In this document: piece by piece, positions 35,090 through 43,782 of the stretch | Layout: each line of letters opens with the position of its first letter | How positions within the stretch are numbered: position 1 is the first letter of the stretch | Origin: Flavobacteriaceae bacterium | GTDB taxonomy: Bacteria; Bacteroidota; Bacteroidia; Flavobacteriales; Flavobacteriaceae | Reading direction: 5' to 3' | DNA: 51,233 nt | NCBI GenBank assembly: GCA_022425945.1 | Contig: JAKMEK010000095.1 | Span: 1 to 51,233, forward strand | Notes under the pieces: model-generated | The model's database searches: none | What the model was told of the DNA's origin: nothing | Seen by the model: only the letters and a program-made list of their open reading frames with translations | Translations under genes and position numbers: made by a program

Positions 35090-36715
35090 ATGCACAATAG
35101 TTTTCCCAAAAGTCCGAAAGCCATCAACGAACCCATCAAAGGTTTTGCTCCAGGTAGTCCGGAACGCAAAGAGGTATTAGACACCTACAAAAGCTTGTAC
35201 AAGCAAACCATTCATGTTCCTTTAAGCATAAATGGTGAAAAAATAAATGCTGCAAAAAATGCAGAAATGCATCCACCACATGACCACCAACATTTGTTGG
35301 GCACCTATAGTTTAGCCGATGAAAAACATATTGATCTAGCCATTGATAGCGCACTAAATGCCCGTAAAAAATGGAGCCAACTTTCGTTTGAACATCGCTC
35401 AACCATTTTTCTAAAGGCAGCTGATTTATTGGCTGGTCCATATCGAGCAAAAATTAATGCCGTTACCATGTTAGCGCAATCAAAAACCATCCATCAAGCA
35501 GAAATTGATGCGGCCTGTGAGTTTATTGATTTTTTGCGTTTCAATGTTCAATTTGCAGAAGAAATTTATGCAGAACAACCCAATTCTGGAGACGGGATAT
35601 GGAATCGATTGAGTTATCGTCCCTTAGAGGGTTTTGTGTATGCAGTGAGCCCTTTTAACTTTACAGCCATTGCAGGAAACCTATCGGCGGCCCCAGCCCT
35701 AATGGGGAATACAATTGTTTGGAAACCAAGTGATCATCAAGTTTATTCTGCACAAGTCATCATGGAAGTATTTGAAGAAGCTGGCCTACCCCCCGGTGTA
35801 ATCAACATGGTCATGGGCGACCCAGCAATGATTACTGAAAAGGTATTGTCTTCTTCAGATTTTGCGGGAATTCACTTTACGGGCTCAACCTTTGTATTTA
35901 AAAATATTTGGCAAAAAATAGGTGAGAACATTCATCATTACAAAACCTATCCACGAATTGTTGGAGAGACAGGAGGAAAAGATTTCATTATAGCACATCC
36001 AAGTGCAGATGTAAACGAAGTTGCCACCGGAATTGTGCGCGGTGCATTTGAGTTCCAAGGACAAAAATGCTCGGCTGCCTCAAGGGTTTACCTGCCCAAA
36101 TCGAGTTCGAAAGCTATATTAGATGAAGTGGTAAGAAGCCTGAATGAAATTACCATGGGATCGCCAGAGGACTTTAATAATTTTGTCACTGCGGTGATTC
36201 ATCAGGGTTCTTTTGATCGATTAAAAGAGGCCATTGATCGTGCTAAAAAATCTCCGGAAGTAACGCTAATACATGGCGGAAATTGCGATGACAGCAAAGG
36301 ATATTTTGTAGAACCAACTGTTCTTCTGACCGCCAATCCTAAGTACGAAACAATGGAACGAGAACTTTTTGGTCCAGTCGTCACTGTTTACCTTTACGAA
36401 GACGAAGACTATGCCGCTACCTTAGAATTGGTAGATCAAACTTCGGACTATGCCTTAACGGGTGCTATTTTCTCCAAAGATCGTTATGCAGCAGAACAAG
36501 CGCTTGTTGCGCTAGAAAATAGCGCAGGGAATTTCTACATCAACGATAAACCAACCGGAGCCGTTGTGGGACAACAACCTTTCGGAGGAGCGAGAGCTTC
36601 AGGTACAAATGATAAAGCAGGGTCCAAACTTAACCTTTTGCGTTGGGTGTCTCCGCGTCTAATCAAAGAACCTTTACTAACGCCAAAAAACTACCGATAT
36701 CCCTTTTTAGGGTAA
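35090..36715 (+). CDS. pruA: L-glutamate gamma-semialdehyde dehydrogenase (1-pyrroline-5-carboxylate dehydrogenase)
   Basis: PruA oxidises glutamate semialdehyde to glutamate with NAD+, the second step of proline breakdown. It is a stand-alone aldehyde dehydrogenase (541 residues from ATG 35090) without a fused proline dehydrogenase. The cofactor region is YAVSPFNFTAIAGNLSAAP and GIHFTGST; the catalytic Glu lies in IVGETGGKD, and the catalytic Cys in FEFQGQKCSAASR. PFGGARASGTNDKAG closes the domain. A TTG 18 bp upstream would lengthen it slightly, but ATG 35090 is the better start. Confidence 0.94.
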   Translation: MHNSFPKSPKAINEPIKGFAPGSPERKEVLDTYKSLYKQTIHVPLSINGEKINAAKNAEMHPPHDHQHLLGTYSLADEKHIDLAIDSALNARKKWSQLSFEHRSTIFLKAADLLAGPYRAKINAVTMLAQSKTIHQAEIDAACEFIDFLRFNVQFAEEIYAEQPNSGDGIWNRLSYRPLEGFVYAVSPFNFTAIAGNLSAAPALMGNTIVWKPSDHQVYSAQVIMEVFEEAGLPPGVINMVMGDPAMITEKVLSSSDFAGIHFTGSTFVFKNIWQKIGENIHHYKTYPRIVGETGGKDFIIAHPSADVNEVATGIVRGAFEFQGQKCSAASRVYLPKSSSKAILDEVVRSLNEITMGSPEDFNNFVTAVIHQGSFDRLKEAIDRAKKSPEVTLIHGGNCDDSKGYFVEPTVLLTANPKYETMERELFGPVVTVYLYEDEDYAATLELVDQTSDYALTGAIFSKDRYAAEQALVALENSAGNFYINDKPTGAVVGQQPFGGARASGTNDKAGSKLNLLRWVSPRLIKEPLLTPKNYRYPFLG

Positions 36716-36776
36716 TAAACCTAAAATAAAGAGAAGGGGACAGTGCTGAAGCGCCTGGTGGAGTGGAGATTAACCT

Positions 36777-37397
36777 CTACTTCAAGGGCAAATAAACCAC
36801 CTTTTTGGTGGCAAAAAAAGCTTCGGTATAGTGTTCAGAAAGATCAAATTCTTGAGCTTGTGGAAAGTTTTTCAACTCTTCCGTTAAATCACCTCCTTTG
36901 AGATACAAGATCCCATTGTTTAACTTGTGGGTGCCTTTGTTTTTTATGTTCTTGGACACCCAAGGCACAAAATCCTCCATTTTTGTGACTGCTCTACTGA
37001 CCACAAAATCGACAGGTTGTTTAAATTCTTGCGCTCTTTGATGACGTGCTTCGAGGTTTTTTAAGCCCAAAGCTTCGGCTACAGCCTGGACAACTTTAAT
37101 TTTTTTTCCAATGGAATCGATAAGAAAAAAGTCAACTTTTGGAAACAAAATGGCTAAAGGAATTCCTGGAAAACCACCACCAGTTCCTACATCAAGAACG
37201 CGCGATCCTGTTTTAAATGATTGAATCTTAGCGATTCCCAAAGAATGAAGCACATGCTTTTCATACAAGGCATCAATGTCTTTACGTGAGATAACATTAA
37301 TTTGAGCATTCCATTCTTTGTAGAGATCTTCTAGTTGAAGGAATTGCTTTTTTTGATGAACAGAAAGTGTGGGGAAATAGTGGTTTAAACGATCCAA
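36777..37397 (-). CDS. rsmG: 16S rRNA (guanine-N7)-methyltransferase RsmG
   Basis: RsmG methylates G527 of 16S rRNA (E. coli numbering). The SAM-binding motif is VLDVGTGGGFPGIPLA, preceded by the family block QINVISRKDIDALYEKHVLHSLG and followed by VVSRAV. No ATG is available at the right place: the open frame runs to 37511 and into the desaturase gene, but a -7 box at 37425-37432 excludes those codons. A TTG at 37397 (followed by DRLNHYFPTLS) gives 206 residues, the usual size, and about 20 nt of leader. An ATA codon a little upstream would be the alternative. Confidence 0.88.
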   Translation of the reverse strand: MDRLNHYFPTLSVHQKKQFLQLEDLYKEWNAQINVISRKDIDALYEKHVLHSLGIAKIQSFKTGSRVLDVGTGGGFPGIPLAILFPKVDFFLIDSIGKKIKVVQAVAEALGLKNLEARHQRAQEFKQPVDFVVSRAVTKMEDFVPWVSKNIKNKGTHKLNNGILYLKGGDLTEELKNFPQAQEFDLSEHYTEAFFATKKVVYLPLK

Positions 37398-37424
37398 AAG
37401 TTGTAGTTTTATTAAAAATCTAAA

Positions 37425-37432
37425 CAAAGATA
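37425..37432 (-). promoter_or_regulatory. Predicted rsmG -7 box
   Basis: TATCTTTG on the minus strand, 13 bp from the start of the divergent desaturase gene. It decides the rsmG start, since in-frame codons upstream of it would not be transcribed from here. No -33 box at the usual distance was seen. Confidence 0.5.
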
Positions 37433-37445
37433 CATCTTCCTTGCT

Positions 37446-38552
37446 ATGGAAAATAATTCTACACACAAACCCTTGCGTTTTTCGCGCAATGACCCAAAAA
37501 AGTTTTTTCAAACCCTAAACAAAAGGGTCAATGAGCACTTTCAAAAACACAAAGCATCCAAAACTGGGAACTGGCAATTATATGTCAAAACCTTAATTAT
37601 GTTTGCTCTTCTGGTCACCCCCTACTTCCTGATCCTTTTGACTGATTTCAACCCTTGGATTAAACTTTCCCTCGCTGTTTTGATGGGTGTCGGAATGGCT
37701 GGCGTTGGAATGAATGTTATGCACGACGGAAACCATAATTCATTTTCTCGCCATGCTTGGATCAATAAATTGATGGGGTCAAGCATTTATCTTCTCGCAG
37801 GAAATGTACACAACTGGAAAGTTCAACACAACATACTCCATCATACCTTCACCAATATTCACGGGCATGATGAAGATCTAGACGCCGGTCGAGTCATTCG
37901 CTTTTCTCAACATAGCGACTGGCAGTGGTACCATCGTTTCCAGCACTATTACTCTGTGTTCATTTATGGCTTACTGACCATAAACTGGGTAATTAGTTCT
38001 GATTTTAGACAAATTACGCGCTATTTAAAGAAGAAATTGACCTATCGAAAAGAACTGCACCCAAAACGTCAGTGGTTAATTCTAATCGGCACAAAAATTA
38101 TGTATTCAGGGATTTGGATTATACTACCAATGTTGGTTATGAACATGCCTTGGTGGCAAATTTTGATTGGGTTTTTCGTAATGCATTACACTGCCGGTTT
38201 AATTTTGAGCCTTACTTTTCAGCTCGCACACGTTATTGAAGATGCGCAAATGCCTTTACCTGATGAAAAAACGGGAACCATGAAAAATACATGGGCCATT
38301 CATCAATTACTGACAACGGTAAATTTCTCCACAAGAAATCGCTTCATCAACTGGTTTACTGGTGGGCTCAACCATCAAATTGAACACCACATTTTTCCGC
38401 ACATTAGTCATATACATTACACAGATATTGCTAAAATTGTGAAAAAAACGGCAAAAGAGTTTAATTTACCCTATAACGAGTATAAAACTACGCGAAGTGC
38501 ATTATTTTCGCACTTCAAACATTTAAAAAATATGGGGGTTCAACCCGCATAA
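37446..38552 (+). CDS. Membrane fatty acid desaturase (acyl-CoA/lipid desaturase type)
   Basis: A di-iron membrane desaturase of 368 residues with the three histidine boxes of the front-end (delta-5/6-like) family: HDGNH (93-97), HNILHH (128-133) and HQIEHH (310-315). The last has Gln in place of the first His, typical of that family. Hydrophobic segments lie at about 48-66, 72-92, 170-182 and 218-262. No fused cytochrome b5 domain is present, so an external electron donor is needed. It probably adjusts membrane fluidity; the double-bond position is not known. It is divergent from rsmG, and an aminotransferase gene follows after 15 bp. Confidence 0.88.
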   Translation: MENNSTHKPLRFSRNDPKKFFQTLNKRVNEHFQKHKASKTGNWQLYVKTLIMFALLVTPYFLILLTDFNPWIKLSLAVLMGVGMAGVGMNVMHDGNHNSFSRHAWINKLMGSSIYLLAGNVHNWKVQHNILHHTFTNIHGHDEDLDAGRVIRFSQHSDWQWYHRFQHYYSVFIYGLLTINWVISSDFRQITRYLKKKLTYRKELHPKRQWLILIGTKIMYSGIWIILPMLVMNMPWWQILIGFFVMHYTAGLILSLTFQLAHVIEDAQMPLPDEKTGTMKNTWAIHQLLTTVNFSTRNRFINWFTGGLNHQIEHHIFPHISHIHYTDIAKIVKKTAKEFNLPYNEYKTTRSALFSHFKHLKNMGVQPA

Positions 38553-38567
38553 TTAACGACTAGTTTT

Positions 38568-39752
38568 ATGGACGCACTTTCAGCACGAATTAACAGTTTA
38601 CCCGTATCGGCTACGCTAGCCATGGCCGCAAAAGCCAGAGAATTAAAAAATGAAGGCATTGATGTAATTGGTTTAAGTTTGGGAGAACCCGACTTTAACA
38701 CACCAGAATTCATCAAAGATGCAGCCATACAGGCCGTAAATGACAATTATAACTCCTACTCACCTGTTGACGGATATGCCGATTTGAAACAGGCCATTTG
38801 CAATAAATTCAAACGGGATAACGGAATTGAGTACGGTCTTGATCAGATTGTCGTTTCAACTGGAGCAAAACAGTCGATTGCAAATGTGTGCATGGTATTG
38901 CTCGATCCGGGAGATGAAGTGTTACTTCCTGCTCCTTATTGGGTTAGCTATTCAGCCATCGCTACATTGGCAGAAGCAACTTCAACCATCATCCCTTCCA
39001 GCATTGACACCGACTTCAAAATCACTCCAGAACAACTGGAAGCGGCCATTACGCCCAAAACGAAGCTCATCATGTTCAACTCGCCTAACAATCCGAGTGG
39101 AACCATCTATACAGAAGCTGAATACCGTGCATTAGGGAAGGTGCTCGAAAAGCATCCCGATATCTATATTTTATCGGATGAAATCTATGAACACATTAAC
39201 TACGGTACCAAGCACTTTAGCATTGCTGCCATTCCGGAACTTTATGACCGAACCATCACGGTGAATGGTGTTGCTAAAGCATTTGCGATGACGGGTTGGC
39301 GAATTGGATACATTGGCGCCCCGGCTTGGATTGCAAAAGCTTGTAATAAAATGCAAGGACAAATCACTTCTGGCGCAAACTGTATTGCTCAACGTGCTAC
39401 CATTACTGCACTAGATGCCCCGGTAAGCAACATTCAATACATGATCGATGAATTTCAAGTTCGCCGTGAATTAATTATTGAACTGTTATCGGCTATCCCA
39501 GGTTTTCGTTTAAATCAGCCAGCTGGAGCATTTTATGTTTTTCCAGATGTGTCGCACTATTTTGGAAAAACACTTGGTGGAAAAACAATCAACGATGCTA
39601 GTGATTTTGCCTTATATCTTTTGGAGGAAGCTCACGTAGCTACTGTAACAGGTGATGCTTTTGGAAATGGAAACTGTATCCGAATTTCTTATGCTGCCTC
39701 ACAAGACAGTATCAAAGAAGCCATTGCAAGAATAGCGAAAGCCTTGGTCTAA
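38568..39752 (+). CDS. Aspartate aminotransferase (class I, subgroup Ib)
   Basis: A 394-residue PLP enzyme that transfers the amino group between aspartate and 2-oxoglutarate in relatives. Seen are GLSLGEPDFNTPEFI, VSTGAKQSIANVC, FNSPNNPSGTIY, ILSDEIYEHINYG and the PLP lysine in VNGVAKAFAMTGWRIGY. The N-terminus (LSARINSLPVSATLAM) is typical of the Thermus-like type. It follows the desaturase by 15 bp and ends before a strong terminator. Other amino acids may also be accepted. Confidence 0.9.
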   Translation: MDALSARINSLPVSATLAMAAKARELKNEGIDVIGLSLGEPDFNTPEFIKDAAIQAVNDNYNSYSPVDGYADLKQAICNKFKRDNGIEYGLDQIVVSTGAKQSIANVCMVLLDPGDEVLLPAPYWVSYSAIATLAEATSTIIPSSIDTDFKITPEQLEAAITPKTKLIMFNSPNNPSGTIYTEAEYRALGKVLEKHPDIYILSDEIYEHINYGTKHFSIAAIPELYDRTITVNGVAKAFAMTGWRIGYIGAPAWIAKACNKMQGQITSGANCIAQRATITALDAPVSNIQYMIDEFQVRRELIIELLSAIPGFRLNQPAGAFYVFPDVSHYFGKTLGGKTINDASDFALYLLEEAHVATVTGDAFGNGNCIRISYAASQDSIKEAIARIAKALV

Positions 39753-39770
39753 ACCTTTGAACAACTCATA

Positions 39771-39798
39771 AAAAAACCGCTCTAAAGCGGTTTTTTTT
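39771..39798 (+). terminator. Intrinsic terminator after the aspartate aminotransferase
   Basis: AAAAAACCGC, TCTAAA and GCGGTTTTTTTT form a 10-bp stem ending in eight T. The A-rich left arm makes it usable in both directions. Confidence 0.85.
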
Positions 39799-39851
39799 AT
39801 TTACGCATAGATCAAAAATATAAGCGTACTTTAGCAGAATTATTCAACTAC

Positions 39852-41099
39852 ATGACATTTAAAGACCTAGCCCTAGAGGCCCCCATACTTAAAGCACTTG
39901 AAAAACAAGGCTATACACAACCCACTCCCATCCAAGAACAAGCCATCCCAATTCTATTAAAAGGAGATGACTTATTGGGAGTTGCCCAAACGGGAACAGG
40001 AAAAACAGCTGCCTTTGGCATCCCCATTCTAAATCACCTATCCAAAGATCCTACTGCAGGAAAAGGAAAACGAAAAATAAAAGCTTTGGTCGTTACGCCA
40101 ACCCGAGAATTGGCCATTCAAATTGCTGAAAACTTTACTGATTACAGTCAATTTACCAATCTGAAAAATACGGTCATTTTTGGTGGCGTAAAACAAGCTC
40201 AACAAGTAAATAGCCTGCGCAGTGGTGTAGACATCTTGATTGCGACACCGGGACGACTATTGGATTTAATGAGTCAAGGATACATTAGTTTTAAAGACCT
40301 AAAGTATGTTGTCTTGGATGAAGCCGACCAAATGCTGGATATGGGCTTTATTCATGATGTTAAAAAAATCATCGCCAAATTACCCCCAAAACGACAATCA
40401 CTTTTTTTCTCGGCCACTATGCCAAAAACCATTGTTGAGCTATCTCAAAAGATGTTGGGCGATTTTCAGCGTGTCACCATAAAACCGGAGCAAGCAACTG
40501 CTGAAAGAGTAGAACAAGGGGTTTATTTTGTCAATAAAGGCAACAAACCTAAGTTACTTGTTCATTTGTTGGAACAACGCAGTAATGATTCTGTATTGGT
40601 CTTTTCACGCACCAAGCACGGAGCAAATAAAATTGTAAAAAAACTAGATCAGGCGGGTATCCGCTCGGCTGCCATTCATGGAAATAAATCACAGAACATG
40701 CGTCAGAAGGCATTGGGTGATTTTAAAGATGGTAAACTCAAAGTACTGATTGCCACAGATATTGCCGCAAGAGGAATTGACGTCGATGAATTGTCATTGG
40801 TCATTAATTTCGATCTACCCAATGTATCTGAAACTTATGTTCATCGTATTGGTCGAACAGGGCGTGCCAGTGCAAGCGGAATTGCGCTTTCCTTCTGTAT
40901 GGCAGAAGAACGCCCTTATTTGAAAGACATTGAAAAACTAATCAAACAACAGGTCCCGCGTCTAGGTGATCATCCGTTTATGGAAGATCATGATGCCATT
41001 GAAGAAGCCAGTGTTAAGAAGGCCGGAAAACCTAGACCAAATAATCGCAATCGACCGAGTAATAAAAACAGAAACAATAGAAACCGATATAGGAACTAG
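39852..41099 (+). CDS. DEAD-box ATP-dependent RNA helicase (RhlE-like)
   Basis: A 415-residue RNA helicase with all motifs in order: Q motif (YTQPTPIQEQAIP), I AQTGTGKT, Ia PTRELA, Ib TPGR, II DEAD, III SAT, IV VLVFSRTKHGA, V ATDIAARGID and VI HRIGRTGR. The C-terminal tail (about 385-415) is basic and Asn-Arg-rich (NNRNRPSNKN), as often in cold-adapted RhlE helicases, and binds RNA non-specifically. It likely unwinds rRNA or mRNA during ribosome assembly or at low temperature. It is flanked by terminators on both sides, so it is monocistronic. Confidence 0.94.
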   Translation: MTFKDLALEAPILKALEKQGYTQPTPIQEQAIPILLKGDDLLGVAQTGTGKTAAFGIPILNHLSKDPTAGKGKRKIKALVVTPTRELAIQIAENFTDYSQFTNLKNTVIFGGVKQAQQVNSLRSGVDILIATPGRLLDLMSQGYISFKDLKYVVLDEADQMLDMGFIHDVKKIIAKLPPKRQSLFFSATMPKTIVELSQKMLGDFQRVTIKPEQATAERVEQGVYFVNKGNKPKLLVHLLEQRSNDSVLVFSRTKHGANKIVKKLDQAGIRSAAIHGNKSQNMRQKALGDFKDGKLKVLIATDIAARGIDVDELSLVINFDLPNVSETYVHRIGRTGRASASGIALSFCMAEERPYLKDIEKLIKQQVPRLGDHPFMEDHDAIEEASVKKAGKPRPNNRNRPSNKNRNNRNRYRN

Positions 41100-41133
41100 C
41101 GTTTCAATAAAATTACTTCCCGTTCTAAAAAAG

Positions 41134-41162
41134 AAAAAAACTGCATTAAAGCGGTTTTTTTT
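41134..41162. terminator. Bidirectional terminator between the helicase and the DUF975-type gene
   Basis: AAAAAAACTGC, ATTAAA and GCGGTTTTTTTT form an 11-bp stem with one T-G wobble. It lies between convergent genes and has A and T runs on both sides, so it can serve both. Confidence 0.8.
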
Positions 41163-41179
41163 GCTGTTGTATTAAGTCA

Positions 41180-41776
41180 TCAATCTGTTCGAACAGCTTT
41201 GACTTCCTCATGAAAACGGGCAATGGTTGCTTGGTGCCATGGAATAACCATGAGCATTCCGACACCTAGGCATAAAATCCCTAGTAAATACCAGGGAATG
41301 AAACGTATTGAAAGCCCCAAATACTTTAGTTTGTAACCGTCCATAAGCTGCCAACTTTCTTGTAGACAGTCGGTAAACGATAACTCAGGTCGATCGGCCA
41401 TCACAAAGAAGGTGAGGCCAAAACCAAGTGCTACAATTATCCCTGGAATGATAAATAAAACCATTCCTACAATGATCAGAATAGTATAACAGAGGTAAGC
41501 TAAAAAGCTTTTAAAAAAAATTGGTGACTGAAACCCTTGAAAAAGTTGATAGAAATGTGGTTCCTCATTCCTAATTATTGAAAAAGAAAATAGGGCTATA
41601 CCCACGGAAAAAGGTCCAGCTAAAATTAAAGGGATCGCACCAGCTAATCCATCAAAAACATTGGAAGGAGCCCCAATAATGACTGCATAAATAAAAGCCA
41701 CCAAAACAGCTACACCCCAGTGAGGTGAAAGTACTTTGCGTGTGTCACGCATAAGATCAAGGTTGGAAAAAGTCAT
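41180..41776 (-). CDS. DUF975-like integral membrane protein
   Basis: A 198-residue protein with about five hydrophobic segments (near 22-40, 45-70, 90-128 as a pair, and 160-182). The N-terminus (LMRDTRKVLSPHWGVAVLVAFI) and the glycine-rich IIVGMVLFIIPGIIVALG match the DUF975 family. The role is unknown. The gene stands alone between two terminators. Confidence 0.7.
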   Translation of the reverse strand: MTFSNLDLMRDTRKVLSPHWGVAVLVAFIYAVIIGAPSNVFDGLAGAIPLILAGPFSVGIALFSFSIIRNEEPHFYQLFQGFQSPIFFKSFLAYLCYTILIIVGMVLFIIPGIIVALGFGLTFFVMADRPELSFTDCLQESWQLMDGYKLKYLGLSIRFIPWYLLGILCLGVGMLMVIPWHQATIARFHEEVKAVRTD

Positions 41777-41807
41777 GTTGAATCGATTTAGATTAACTCA
41801 AATGTAT

Positions 41808-41836
41808 AAAAAAACCGACTTAAGTCGGTTTTTTTT
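41808..41836 (-). terminator. Terminator of the aromatic amino acid operon
   Basis: AAAAAAACCGACTT and AAGTCGGTTTTTTT are perfect 14-bp inverted arms with no separate loop, 3 bp beyond the stop of the DAHP synthase gene on the minus strand. It closes the pheA operon; the palindrome can also act on the opposite strand. Confidence 0.85.
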
Positions 41837-41839
41837 ATT

Positions 41840-42922
41840 TTATGCTTTCACAATCTGTTCTTGATGATTGATGGATTCTTGATGAATCGCCTTGAACATG
41901 CGCAAGATAAATTCTTCAGACAAACCACGGCTTTCTCCTTCCAAAACCATTTTTCCTAGAATTTCATTCCAACGTTTGTTTTGCAATACAGCAACATTGT
42001 TCTCTTTTTTAAGCTCTCCAATTTCTTCGGCAACTTTCATTCGTTTCCCTAAAGTATCCAAAATGGCTTGATCAGCGATATCTATTTGAGCGCGAAGATT
42101 TTGAAGTGCCGTTTGATAAGAAGCTTCATCAGTCGTAGCTTCACGTATTTTCAAATCATGCATGATTTGCACCAAATTTGATGGCGTCACTTGTTGAGCA
42201 GCATCACTCCAAGCATTATCTGGATCCCAGTGACTTTCAATCATTAGTCCATCAAAATTTAAATCCAAAGCCATTTGACAAGTATCAAAAATCATTTCAC
42301 GGTTTCCAGTAATGTGTGAGGGGTCACAAATCAACGGTAAATCTGGGAATCTATTTTGCACCTCAACAGCAATTTGCCATTCTGGATTGTTTCTGTATTT
42401 CGACTTTCCATAAGCCGAAAATCCACGGTGAATTAGACCTAAGTTTTTAATGTTTGCTGTATACAAACGTTCTACTCCACCTAACCATAGGGCTACATCT
42501 GGATTAACAGGATTTTTCACCAAAACGATCTTGTCTGTACCTTCCAAAGCATCCGCAATTTCCTGAACAATAAATGGACTTACCGTAGAACGGGCACCAA
42601 TCCACAAGATATCGATGTCATGCTCTAACGCTAACTTGACATGATCTTTATTGGCTACTTCAGTCGCCGTTAACATTCCTGTTTCTTCCTTCACGCGTTG
42701 TAACCACTTTAATCCAATGGCTCCTACACCTTCGAACATACCTGGGCGTGTTCTGGGTTTCCAAATTCCAGCACGATATACCGTCACATCAGTATCTTTC
42801 AATTCGTGAGCAATTTTCATAACTTGTTCTTCTGTTTCGGCGCTACAAGGACCACCAATAACTAAGGGATGCGATAGACCGAAGTTGTTCAACCATTCGC
42901 GCATTGCGGGAGTATTCTCCAT
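41840..42922 (-). CDS. Bifunctional DAHP synthase / chorismate mutase
   Basis: Residues 1 to about 260 form a DAHP synthase of the type related to KDO8P synthase (PLVIGGPCSAET, YRAGIWKPRTRP, IGARSTVSPF, KNPVNPDVALWLGG, PLICDPSHITGNR). Residues about 270-355 form an AroQ chorismate mutase (LRAQIDIADQAILDTLGKRMKVAEEIGELKK). DAHP synthase starts the shikimate pathway; chorismate mutase makes prephenate. In such fusions the mutase domain can be the feedback sensor for prephenate. The length of 360 residues fits. It is the last gene of the operon, 2 bp after tyrA. Confidence 0.93.
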   Translation of the reverse strand: MENTPAMREWLNNFGLSHPLVIGGPCSAETEEQVMKIAHELKDTDVTVYRAGIWKPRTRPGMFEGVGAIGLKWLQRVKEETGMLTATEVANKDHVKLALEHDIDILWIGARSTVSPFIVQEIADALEGTDKIVLVKNPVNPDVALWLGGVERLYTANIKNLGLIHRGFSAYGKSKYRNNPEWQIAVEVQNRFPDLPLICDPSHITGNREMIFDTCQMALDLNFDGLMIESHWDPDNAWSDAAQQVTPSNLVQIMHDLKIREATTDEASYQTALQNLRAQIDIADQAILDTLGKRMKVAEEIGELKKENNVAVLQNKRWNEILGKMVLEGESRGLSEEFILRMFKAIHQESINHQEQIVKA

Positions 42923-42924
42923 AA

Positions 42925-43782
42925 CTAATTGTTGTGTTTAATCCCGTTAAGGATTGTTGTTAATTGATTTGTATGTTTCATTTGTTGGTGCAAATCTTCA
43001 ATGTCATCATTTTCTAATTTGCGTTTAAAATTCTCTAAATTCTCAATGTATGAAGATAAAATGTTCAATACATTGTCTTTGTTCTGCTCAAAAATAGGAG
43101 CCCACATGTTTGGGGAACTTTTGGCCAGACGAACGGTTGATTCAAATCCACTTCCAGCTAAATCAAAAATATTTTGTTCATCTTCTTCTTGCTCAAGGAC
43201 TGTTTTTCCGAGCATAAAAGAGCTAATGTGGGAAAGGTGCGAAACATAGGCCATGTGCTTGTCATGCTCATCGGCTTCCATGAAACGGAGGTACATACCC
43301 ATCTGACGAAAACTGGTTTTTGCCCAGCTCAGTAAATCATCTCTTGTTTTTTTGGCTTCACACAAAATTTGTGGCTTTCCGTCAAATAGACCTAAGTGTG
43401 CAGCCTGTGGACCTGAAAATTCAGTTCCAGCAATGGGGTGCGCCGCCAAATACTGATCGCGTTTGGAGTGCTCTTCAACCGCCTTACAGAGCGTTGCCTT
43501 GGTTGAACCTACATCCCACAATAATGCCTCCTCCTTTAATTGATCTAAAAGATGCGGTAGCATGGCCAAACTCTCTTTCACAGGGATACTCAGAATAACA
43601 CGATCGGCTTGGTTGATGTCCGCTATATTTCCTTTCTTGTCGATGATACCAAGTGCAAGTGCTTCGTCCAAATGTGCCTCATTGGTGTCTACTCCAATAA
43701 CTTCAATAGCTGCATCACACTTTTTCAACTCCATGGCCATGGAGCCTCCAATTAATCCGATACCGATAACGTATAGTTTCAT
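42925..43782 (-). CDS. tyrA: Prephenate dehydrogenase
   Basis: TyrA oxidises prephenate to 4-hydroxyphenylpyruvate with NAD(P)+, leading to tyrosine. The Rossmann motif IGIGLIGGSMA is at the N-terminus, LWDVGSTKATLC follows, and the active-site His lies in LAAHPIAGTEFSGPQAA. The helical domain contains HMAYVSHLSHI. No ACT or mutase domain is attached; the mutase activity is supplied by the next gene. The length is 285 residues. It overlaps the upstream aminotransferase by 4 bp. Confidence 0.94.
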   Translation of the reverse strand: MKLYVIGIGLIGGSMAMELKKCDAAIEVIGVDTNEAHLDEALALGIIDKKGNIADINQADRVILSIPVKESLAMLPHLLDQLKEEALLWDVGSTKATLCKAVEEHSKRDQYLAAHPIAGTEFSGPQAAHLGLFDGKPQILCEAKKTRDDLLSWAKTSFRQMGMYLRFMEADEHDKHMAYVSHLSHISSFMLGKTVLEQEEDEQNIFDLAGSGFESTVRLAKSSPNMWAPIFEQNKDNVLNILSSYIENLENFKRKLENDDIEDLHQQMKHTNQLTTILNGIKHNN

